This document shows positions 1-5,361 of a stretch of DNA of 5,999 nt, piece by piece. Source of the DNA: an uncultured euryarchaeote. GTDB lineage: Archaea; Thermoplasmatota; Thermoplasmata; UBA10834. The notes beneath the pieces are model-generated. The model was not told where the DNA came from. It saw nothing but the letters and a program-made list of their open reading frames with translations, and made no database searches. Numbering within the stretch: position 1 is the stretch's first letter; each line of letters opens with the position of its first letter. The position numbers were made by a program, and so were the translations under genes. Where the stretch lies: the NCBI GenBank assembly GCA_937872085.1, contig CALMQK010000200.1, positions 1 to 5,999 on the forward strand. Reading direction: 5' to 3'.

Positions 1-491
1 TCGTTCGCCAGTTCCGTGGCCAGCCCCTTGAATCCCGCGCTCCCATCATCTGTCGCAACGAGCACTTCCGCTCCCGCCTTCTTGCTTCTGCGTTCGAAGA
101 GCAGTTCCTTGACAGTCCTTGCGGCGACGATTGCAGTCACCGATGCCTTATGTTCGATGGCGTCCTCGATGAAAGGCCCCAAGGGGGCCATGCCCGCTCC
201 ACCGCCGACGACCAGGAGCTTTTTGCCGTGTATCGCGAACCCTTTGCCGTAGGGACCCCTTATCCCGATCTTCTCCCCCGGCTTCTTGTCCCCCAAAGCC
301 TTCGTTCCATCTCCCAGGATCTGATAGGTGATCCCGAATCCCTCGCCCGCATACGACACGGACATCGGGAACTCATCCACCCCCGGAACCCAGACCATCA
401 CGAACTGGCCCGGGATGGCTTCCATCTCGCCAGCGAATCTGATCGTCTTGATTGAAGGTGTCTCGTTCAGATGCTCCTTGATGGCGTACAT
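1..491 (-). CDS. pyrK: Dihydroorotate dehydrogenase electron-transfer subunit PyrK (3' end outside window)
   Basis: This FAD and [2Fe-2S] protein passes electrons from the PyrD flavin to NAD+ in type 1B dihydroorotate dehydrogenases, in cytosolic pyrimidine synthesis. I translated it by hand from the reverse complement. The window holds 163 codons, beginning MYAIKEHLNETPSIKTIRF. A ferredoxin-reductase-like beta barrel covers about residues 1-85, with FPMSVS (41-46) at the usual flavin-binding strand and RGPYGKGF (78-85). A nucleotide-binding domain follows, with the glycine loop GGGAGMAPL (96-104), AARTVKELLF (123-132) and TDDGSAGFKG (147-156). The family is about 250-260 residues long, so the C-terminal part with the [2Fe-2S] cysteines lies beyond the left edge and cannot be checked. 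The ATG is one base after the pyrD stop (TAG-G-ATG) with no strong Shine-Dalgarno, which suggests translation by reinitiation. Identity is firm from motifs plus the pyrD neighbour. Confidence 0.93.
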   Translation of the reverse strand, partial: MYAIKEHLNETPSIKTIRFAGEMEAIPGQFVMVWVPGVDEFPMSVSYAGEGFGITYQILGDGTKALGDKKPGEKIGIRGPYGKGFAIHGKKLLVVGGGAGMAPLGPFIEDAIEHKASVTAIVAARTVKELLFERRSKKAGAEVLVATDDGSAGFKGLATELAN

Positions 492-492
492 C

Positions 493-1410
493 CTAATGCC
501 TGTCAGGATGAGCCACCCCCACCATATCGGGAACGCTCTCGAATCCGTTCTCTACCATGAACCGCAGCATCTCCTTGCTGGTCTTGCTGAATACCTCCAA
601 GCCTTCGGACCAGACCGCAGTGCCGATTTGGACGGCGCTTGCGCCCGCCATGATGTATTCGAGAGCGTCCATCCCCGATGTTATGCCCCCGACCCCGATG
701 ATAGGTATCTTCACGGCCTCGAAGATCTCGTAGACGCATCTCACCCCTATAGGGCGGATCGCAGGTCCAGAGAGCCCTCCGATCCTGTTGGCCAATATCG
801 GCATCCTTGCCTCGGGCTGGATCGCCATCCCCTTCACGGTGTTGATCGCGACGATGCCGTCGGCCCCTCCGCGCTCCGCGCCGACCGCGAGCGCGGCGAT
901 GTCTGATGTGTTAGGGGTCAGCTTGGCGAACAGTGGGACGCTGACGCCCTTCTTGGACCTCCGGCAGACCACCTCCACCATCTCAGGCGTCGAGCCGAGC
1001 TCCGCCCCATATCCCTTTGCGTGCGGGCAGCTCAGGTTCAGCTCCACCGCATCCACTCCGTACCGGGACATCTGGGCCGCGAGGCCAGCGATCTCGTCCT
1101 CGGTGCCGCCGAAGACGCTCCCGATGATGGGTACCCCGCCCTTCTTCGCCTCCTTGATCTCGTCGGCGAAGTAGTCGATCCCCGGGTTGGGCAGTCCCAT
1201 CGCGTTCAGGAGTCCATCGTGGAGCTCCACGATGGAAGGGGTCGGGTGCCCACTCCTCGGTTCCCGACCCACGGATTTGGTCACTATCGCTCCGGCGCCT
1301 GCCTTCGCGACCTCGATCATGCTCTTGCCTGTCTCGTCCAGAATACCTGCGGCGAGAATCGTGGGGTTCTTGAGATGGATCCCGCAGATGTCGACCGCAA
1401 GGTGCGTCAT
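493..1410 (-). CDS. pyrD: Dihydroorotate dehydrogenase, catalytic subunit (type 1B)
   Basis: It oxidises dihydroorotate to orotate on FMN, the fourth step of de novo UMP synthesis, as a cytosolic complex with PyrK. The 305 residues match the usual length of about 300-310 and form one TIM barrel. Visible motifs are the FMN/substrate lysine in TKSV (44-47), NAMGLPNPG (69-77), the active-site base Cys128 in NLSCPHAKGYG (125-135), FAKLTPN (161-167), INT (189-191), GGLSGPAIRP (211-220), GVGGI (239-243) and AVQIGTA (259-265) for phosphate binding. A cysteine base, rather than serine, is the class 1 signature. HAKGYG after SCP, where many bacterial enzymes have N-V, looks archaeal to me. The start has AAGGGGAG four bases upstream. 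It lies 61 bases after iscU and one base before pyrK, so it is probably in the same transcript. It ends in TAG. Confidence 0.96.
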   Translation of the reverse strand: MTHLAVDICGIHLKNPTILAAGILDETGKSMIEVAKAGAGAIVTKSVGREPRSGHPTPSIVELHDGLLNAMGLPNPGIDYFADEIKEAKKGGVPIIGSVFGGTEDEIAGLAAQMSRYGVDAVELNLSCPHAKGYGAELGSTPEMVEVVCRRSKKGVSVPLFAKLTPNTSDIAALAVGAERGGADGIVAINTVKGMAIQPEARMPILANRIGGLSGPAIRPIGVRCVYEIFEAVKIPIIGVGGITSGMDALEYIMAGASAVQIGTAVWSEGLEVFSKTSKEMLRFMVENGFESVPDMVGVAHPDRH

Positions 1411-1414
1411 TCCG

Positions 1415-1422
1415 CTCCCCTT
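1415..1422 (-). promoter_or_regulatory. Ribosome binding site of pyrD
   Basis: AAGGGGAG (minus strand) contains GGAG and lies four bases before the pyrD ATG. It supports that start and internal Shine-Dalgarno initiation within the operon. Confidence 0.55.
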
Positions 1423-1471
1423 GGGATTGCAGGTATAGCTACTAGAACTTTTCTTGGAACTAGCCAGCGAC

Positions 1472-1858
1472 CTAGGCCGGCTTCCCCTTGGCCGCCTGCT
1501 TCGCCTCGTAGTCCTTGATGGCTTCCTTGAGCGCGTCCGCGGCGAGGTTCGAGCAGTGCATCTTCACAGCAGGCAGCCCCCCCAGTTGGTCCGCGACGTC
1601 CGACCTGGAGATCTTCTTCGCCTCCTCGATCGTCTTTCCCCTGGCGAGCTCGGTGATCATCGAGCTGGTGGCGATCGCCGCCCCGCAGCCGAAGGTCTTG
1701 AACTTGATGTCCGTTATGATGTTGTCCTTCACCTTGATGTACAGCCACATAACATCCCCGCACTGGGGGTTCCCTACCTTTCCGATCCCGTCGGCGTCCA
1801 CGATCTCCCCGACGTTCCTAGGATTTGCGAAGTGCTCCATCACCTTATCACTGTACAC
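1472..1858 (-). CDS. iscU: Iron-sulfur cluster assembly scaffold IscU/NifU-N
   Basis: It receives persulfide sulfur from the cysteine desulfurase and builds a [2Fe-2S] cluster for transfer to apo-proteins in the cytosol. With the preferred start it has 128 residues, the normal length for a one-domain IscU. All three ligand cysteines and the key Asp are present: NPQCGD (Cys33, Asp35), TFGCGAAIATSS (Cys58) and KMHCSNLAADAL (His101, Cys102). The opening YSDKVMEHFANPRNVGEI is family-typical. I prefer the GTG at 1858, because AGGTG lies six bases upstream and family members begin at this YSDKV. A GTG at 1867 would add three residues (131 in all) but falls inside that AGGTG. The start overlaps the iscS 3' end, pointing to coupled translation. 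Oddity: the chaperone-binding LPPVK of bacterial IscU reads LPAVK. It ends in TAG. Confidence 0.95.
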   Translation of the reverse strand: MYSDKVMEHFANPRNVGEIVDADGIGKVGNPQCGDVMWLYIKVKDNIITDIKFKTFGCGAAIATSSMITELARGKTIEEAKKISRSDVADQLGGLPAVKMHCSNLAADALKEAIKDYEAKQAAKGKPA

Positions 1859-3062
1859 AGCTTGCACCTTCTCCCGGCCCCATCGGCCTCTCTGCGCTGA
1901 ACGGGGATATCTCTCTCAGCTTCGAGACGATACCGGGTAACACTTCGAGTAAGATATCTACTTCCTCTTCAGTGTTTTCCCGTCCCAAGGTCACTCTGAG
2001 GCTGCCGTGAGCCTGTTCGTGCGTCAGGCCCAGCGCGAGGAGCACGTGGGAGGGCTCCAAGGACCCCGTGGAGCAGGCCGAGCCGGTCGACGCGGCGATG
2101 CCCTTCATGTCCAGCTGCAGGATTAGCCCCTCGCCTTCTATGAAATCGAACCTGAAATGTGCATTGTTGACGAGGCGCCTGGTCTTGTTGCCGTTCACAT
2201 ACGCCCTCGGGACCAGTTCGGGGACATGCTTGATCATCTTGTCCCTCAGATTCTTCATCCTGGCACACGTGTGTTCGAGGTCGCGCTTCGCGATCTCGGC
2301 CGCCTTGCCCAGCCCGACGATGCCGGGGACGTTCTCAGTGGAGGATCGCAGCCCCCTCTCCTGTCCCCCTCCCTGTATTATGGGCTCGATCTTCGTGCCC
2401 TTCTTGACGAAGAGGGCGCCTATGCCCTTCGGTCCGTGGAACTTGTGCGCCGATAGCGAAAGTAGGTCGATATTCTCCGCCTTCACATCGACGTGCATCT
2501 TGCCGATCGACTGGACTGCATCCGTGTGGAAAGGTATGCCCTTCTCGTGGGCTATCATGCCTATCTCCCTGACCGGCTGGATCGTGCCTATCTCGTTGTT
2601 GGCCATCATCACCGATATCAGGATGGTGTCGTTCCTGATGGCTCGTTCGACCTCACCAGGGTCGACGAATCCTTCGGACGATACCGGAAGGTAGGTGACC
2701 TCGAAGCCGAATCTCTTGAGCCATTCGCAAGGCTCCGAAACTGCATGATGTTCGACCTTCGTGGTTATCAGATGGCCTTTCATCTTGCCCTTGTACATGG
2801 CCACGCCCTTGACCGCGAGGTTGTCGGATTCCGTCCCTCCGGAAGTGAATACCACCTCCGCCGGGTCCGCGTTGAGAAGGTTAGCGACCTGCTTCCGTGC
2901 CTGCTCGATCGCTGCTCGTGCCTCCCTGCCGAACGAGTGGATGCTGGAGGCATTTCCCCACTTCTCCAAGAAGAATGGTCTCATCGCCTCCTCGACCTCA
3001 GGCAGCACGCGCGTTGTGGCGCTGTGATCGAAGTATATCCGTTTCAACTCACTGGCAGACAT
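1848..3062 (-). CDS. iscS: Cysteine desulfurase, group I (IscS/NifS type)
   Basis: This PLP enzyme converts L-cysteine to L-alanine and leaves a persulfide for the scaffold IscU encoded next. From the preferred ATG it has 404 residues. Motifs in that numbering: YFDHSATT (10-17), SGGTESDNLA (74-83), VEHHAVSEP (103-111) with the PLP-stacking His, ANNEIGTIQPV (154-164), HTDAVQSIGK (179-188) with the PLP Asp, SAHKFHGPKG (204-213) with the Schiff-base Lys207, RSSTENVPGIVG (239-250), and the catalytic loop GSACSTGSLEPSHVL (327-341) with Cys330. The long loop sequence defines group I rather than SufS. An upstream in-frame ATG at 3092 would add ten residues (MGPFSSPEPD) that do not look like the family. 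A TATA-like box lies at that position, so I prefer 3062 with a nearly leaderless message. The GPGEG tail ending in SCVQ (Cys402) overlaps the iscU start. First gene of the operon. Confidence 0.95.
   Translation of the reverse strand: MSASELKRIYFDHSATTRVLPEVEEAMRPFFLEKWGNASSIHSFGREARAAIEQARKQVANLLNADPAEVVFTSGGTESDNLAVKGVAMYKGKMKGHLITTKVEHHAVSEPCEWLKRFGFEVTYLPVSSEGFVDPGEVERAIRNDTILISVMMANNEIGTIQPVREIGMIAHEKGIPFHTDAVQSIGKMHVDVKAENIDLLSLSAHKFHGPKGIGALFVKKGTKIEPIIQGGGQERGLRSSTENVPGIVGLGKAAEIAKRDLEHTCARMKNLRDKMIKHVPELVPRAYVNGNKTRRLVNNAHFRFDFIEGEGLILQLDMKGIAASTGSACSTGSLEPSHVLLALGLTHEQAHGSLRVTLGRENTEEEVDILLEVLPGIVSKLREISPFSAERPMGPGEGASCVQ
1865..1874 (-). promoter_or_regulatory. Ribosome binding site deciding the iscU start
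   Basis: GGAGAAGGTG on the minus strand lies inside the last codons of iscS. Its AGGTG half is six bases before the GTG at 1858, which supports that start over the GTG at 1867 that overlaps the site itself. Confidence 0.6.
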
Positions 3063-3090
3063 GTCAGGTTCAGGTGATGAGAACGGCCCC

Positions 3091-3097
3091 ATTAATA
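3091..3097 (-). promoter_or_regulatory. Candidate TATA box for the iscS-iscU-pyrD-pyrK operon
   Basis: TATTAAT on the minus strand, in otherwise GC-rich DNA, is centred 32 bases upstream of the ATG at 3062. Archaeal TATA boxes sit about 26 bases before the transcription start, so transcription would begin a few bases before that ATG. There is no Shine-Dalgarno before it, which fits a nearly leaderless message. Inference from position and base composition only. Confidence 0.4.
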
Positions 3098-3166
3098 CGT
3101 TTGGGACTCTTTGCAGCTACCATACTGACGGGGCTGCCACGCGTCTGTCCGTAAGCTGAAAATGAC

Positions 3167-3179
3167 TAATATCAATTAT
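3167..3179 (+). promoter_or_regulatory. Candidate TATA box for the SufS-like gene
   Basis: TAATATCAATTAT is the most AT-rich stretch of the divergent spacer. Its centre lies 28 bases before the ATG at 3201, and GAAAA (3158-3162) upstream could serve as the purine-rich TFB element. No Shine-Dalgarno precedes 3201, so a leaderless transcript starting at or near that ATG is the simplest reading. The in-frame ATG at 3162 would then lie inside the promoter. Confidence 0.45.
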
Positions 3180-3200
3180 CGCATTGCACGACCGAGACCC

Positions 3201-4442
3201 ATGGATGTCGAGAAGCTCAGGAAGGATTTCCTGATCCTGAACAAAACGGTCGAAGGCAAAGTACCGATCTACTTCGATAGCGCCTGCCAGACCCTCAGGC
3301 CCAACCAGGTCACCAACGCGGTCAGGGAGTACTACGACTCGTTCCCGTCATGCGCTGGAAGGAGCGTCCATAGGCTCGCTACGGAGGTATCGCTCAGGTG
3401 CGACCAGGCGAGGACCGCGGTAGCCGATTTCTTCAACGCGGAGGCCCCCACCGAGATCGCGTTCACCAAGAATTCCACAGAAGCGCTCAACACTGTCATC
3501 TTCGGCTCTGGCTTGAAGAAGGGGGACGAGATCGTCACGACCGACTACGAGCACAATTCGGTCCACGTTCCTGTCCTCCAATTGATGAACCTGGGCATCA
3601 AGCGCAAAGTCGTGCCTTCCGCGGTCGACGGGTCGTTCGACCTCGAGGCCTTCGAGAAGGCCATGACCAAGAAGACGAGGCTCGTTGCGATGTGCATGAC
3701 CTCGAACGTGACGGGCTATACCCTACCAGCGAGGGAGGTCGTGCAGATAGCACACTCGTACGGTGCCAAGGTCCTCTTTGACGCCGCCCAGACAGCCCCG
3801 AGCCAGAAGCTCGACGTTCAGGCGTTGGGCGTCGACTATCTGGCAGCCTCGGGACACAAGATGTGCGGCCCCTCAGGTGTCGGCCTATTCTACTCCCGTT
3901 CGGAGATCTCCGACAGGATCGCTCCTTTGATGTACGGCGGTCACGGGGTCGCGGACGTGAACTACGCCTCGTTCAAGCTTCTCCCGGCCCCTGAGAGATT
4001 CGAGACGGGCCTGCAGAACTACTCTGGCATAGTGGGGATGGAAGCCGCCGTGGATTATCTGAAGGCGATCGGCCTGGACGAGATAAAGTCGCATGAGATC
4101 GCCCTCAACAAGAGGATGACGAAGGCCTTGCTCGACGTTCCCGGGATCAGCATCCTCAAGCCGTCCGACCCCAACCTGAGGGGCGGGATATTCAGCTTCA
4201 ACATCCAAGGGCTCTCCCCGCACGACGTAGCGATGATACTGGACAACTCGAAGAACGTCATGATGCGCTCGGGCATGCACTGCTGCCATACCTACTTCCA
4301 CTCAAGGGGGATAGAAGGGTGCGCCCGCGCCTCCCTGTACCTTTACAACACGAAAGAGGAAGTGGACATCTTCACGAAGGCGGTAGAGGAGCTTAGCACC
4401 AGGTTCGACAAGTCAGTGGAGCTCAGGGGACGCGAACACTAG
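3201..4442 (+). CDS. SufS-like cysteine desulfurase (class V aminotransferase, group II)
   Basis: Probably a PLP-dependent cysteine desulfurase or selenocysteine lyase relative. From ATG 3201 it has 413 residues, close to SufS. Motifs in that numbering: YFDSACQT (24-31), where SufS usually has a D-N-A-A-T-T type stretch; STEALN (92-97); YEHNSVHVP (116-124) with His118; FDAAQTAPS (193-201) with Asp194; SGHKMCGPSG (217-226) with Schiff-base Lys220; and RSGMHCCHTYF (356-366) followed by GCARASLYLYNT (373-384). Cys361 and Arg376 have the same 15-residue spacing as catalytic Cys364 and Arg379 of E. coli SufS. Extra cysteines stand at 29, 51, 362 and 374. ATG 3162 would add 13 residues but falls in the likely promoter. 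No SufBCD or SufU gene is adjacent, so its sulfur acceptor is unknown. It may serve tRNA thiolation or cluster assembly. It ends in TAG. Confidence 0.88.
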   Translation: MDVEKLRKDFLILNKTVEGKVPIYFDSACQTLRPNQVTNAVREYYDSFPSCAGRSVHRLATEVSLRCDQARTAVADFFNAEAPTEIAFTKNSTEALNTVIFGSGLKKGDEIVTTDYEHNSVHVPVLQLMNLGIKRKVVPSAVDGSFDLEAFEKAMTKKTRLVAMCMTSNVTGYTLPAREVVQIAHSYGAKVLFDAAQTAPSQKLDVQALGVDYLAASGHKMCGPSGVGLFYSRSEISDRIAPLMYGGHGVADVNYASFKLLPAPERFETGLQNYSGIVGMEAAVDYLKAIGLDEIKSHEIALNKRMTKALLDVPGISILKPSDPNLRGGIFSFNIQGLSPHDVAMILDNSKNVMMRSGMHCCHTYFHSRGIEGCARASLYLYNTKEEVDIFTKAVEELSTRFDKSVELRGREH

Positions 4443-4883
4443 TAATCGGTGATCATTCTCGAACAACACGTAGGCCGTTGTCAGAAGGATGCGCTCACCC
4501 GAGCTCGCCGTCAATCGGCCAGAACCCTTGTCGAGATCTCCCACCGTCGACTCGTTCAGCGCTGACCCGTCCCATCTCCAGGTGTGCAGGTAGCACTGTG
4601 GTTGGCGGGCGATCGATCTGCCCTCCCATTGGGAGAGGACCACTCCGCGATCGAGGGTCAGTTCGAGCTCGTTCCCCGTCGGGAGCACGGGGACCGTCCA
4701 GAGCACGGTCCCCTCGGACCTTTCTCCGAAAGCTCTATCGGCAACATCGCAGAAGTCCTGAAGAACGGTCTCGATCTCACGCCCGTCATCCATGAACCGG
4801 TCTCTGTCTGTCACCCCGCTCAGGATGGTGACGACCAGGAGAGCGCAGATGGATAGGGCCACCTTCGACACGAAGAAATCCAT
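4413..4883 (-). CDS. Putative pilin-like single-pass membrane protein
   Basis: I do not recognise a named family. The 156 residues begin MDFFVSKVALSICALLVVT, a hydrophobic helix at about 6-24 that should anchor the protein in the membrane. A mixed charged domain follows, with a helix around 36-52 containing Cys45, beta-like strands at 59-67, 72-77 and 80-84, a QPQCYLHTWRW stretch with Cys97, and a final strand ILLTTAYVLF (132-141). It lacks the glycine-leader motif of the two genes upstream, so prepilin peptidase cleavage is doubtful. The layout resembles the gene before it (helix with central Cys, then strands), which suggests a divergent paralogue or minor pilin. The ATG shares a base with the upstream stop (TAATG) and has GGAGG seven bases before it, so coupled translation is likely. 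The last 30 bases run antisense into the SufS-like gene. Confidence 0.7.
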   Translation of the reverse strand: MDFFVSKVALSICALLVVTILSGVTDRDRFMDDGREIETVLQDFCDVADRAFGERSEGTVLWTVPVLPTGNELELTLDRGVVLSQWEGRSIARQPQCYLHTWRWDGSALNESTVGDLDKGSGRLTASSGERILLTTAYVLFENDHRLLVFASPELH

Positions 4884-5356
4884 TAGCAGGCCTCCACGAG
4901 GACGTAATCGGTTTGGTCAGACAGATGTGACGACATTCGGAGGTCGAGGACCGGTGAACTGATCTGGAGACTCCTGCCCGTAGATGAGCACATCCAAGCA
5001 GGAGGCTGGTCTGCCATCTTGATGATGAATGCGCCGCTCCTCAGCTCGAGAATGATGCTCGAGACGTTTGCACCGTCCTTCGCGTCCCCGATGGTCAGGC
5101 GTGAGAACCCGACCGTGCCCTCGCCTCTGAAGTCAAGGGATATCGTACGAACGTTCCCCGGGCCCTCCACGGTCAGTGTCTCCACACAGGCGACGATCGT
5201 CGCGAGCTGGAGCTCCGCCTTCCTGATGAACTCTCGAGTCCTCATCCCGTTCAGCGCCTCAGCGGCCGGGATGATGGATAGGGACGCGACGACCGCGACC
5301 ACCATGAGCTTCAGAGGGAGGGATTCCAGCCCCGCATTGTCCCACCGGAGTGACAT
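4883..5356 (-). CDS. Putative archaeal type IV pilin-like protein
   Basis: No named family recognised. The 157 residues open MSLRWDNAG, a short charged leader ending in glycine, then LESLPLKL leads into a hydrophobic segment (about 13-35). This is the arrangement of class III signal peptides cut by archaeal prepilin peptidase (PibD/EppA type), here plausibly after Gly9. The exposed part has an amphipathic helix (about 38-62, with Cys57 in LATIVACVETL), then beta-rich stretches (70-90, 98-113) and a C-terminal region with Cys123. The last residue is Cys157. The same G-hydrophobic-E-x-LPL motif occurs in the gene just upstream, whose stop is five bases away. A weak GAGG precedes the ATG. Likely role: a subunit of an archaeal pilus or pseudopilus at the cell surface. 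This is inferred from the leader and operon, not from a recognised domain. Confidence 0.72.
   Translation of the reverse strand: MSLRWDNAGLESLPLKLMVVAVVASLSIIPAAEALNGMRTREFIRKAELQLATIVACVETLTVEGPGNVRTISLDFRGEGTVGFSRLTIGDAKDGANVSSIILELRSGAFIIKMADQPPAWMCSSTGRSLQISSPVLDLRMSSHLSDQTDYVLVEAC
4891..4895 (-). promoter_or_regulatory. Ribosome binding site of the third pilin-like gene
   Basis: GGAGG on the minus strand lies seven bases before the ATG at 4883, inside the last codons of the preceding gene. It is the best Shine-Dalgarno in the window and supports this ORF as a real gene. Confidence 0.6.
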
Positions 5357-5361
5357 CGGCC

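Noticed and set aside
1411..1471. GAACT direct repeat and AT-rich patch between iscU and pyrD as promoter or terminator
   Set aside because: The repeat is only five bases, there is no stable hairpin with a T-run, and no convincing TATA box at the right distance from the pyrD ATG, which has its own Shine-Dalgarno.
1021..1518. Long plus-strand open frames opposite pyrD, iscU and iscS
   Set aside because: They lie antisense to genes with complete catalytic motifs, their translations are Arg/Pro/Ser-rich, and they have no recognisable domains. High GC produces such shadows.
3113..3137. GCAGC/GCTGC inverted repeat in the divergent spacer as an operator
   Set aside because: The arms are only five bases with a 15-base loop, which is expected by chance in GC-rich DNA.
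4478..4856. Plus-strand open frames opposite the third pilin-like gene
   Set aside because: The Arg/Ser-rich translation looks like a frame shadow. The minus-strand frame has a ribosome site, a TAATG junction and a membrane helix, and is the better gene.
4884..4915. In-frame RGGLL just upstream of the third pilin-like ATG, resembling a prepilin leader
   Set aside because: The frame reaches a TGA shortly upstream with no ATG, GTG or TTG in between, so it could be translated only by a frameshift from the preceding gene. Treated as coincidence.
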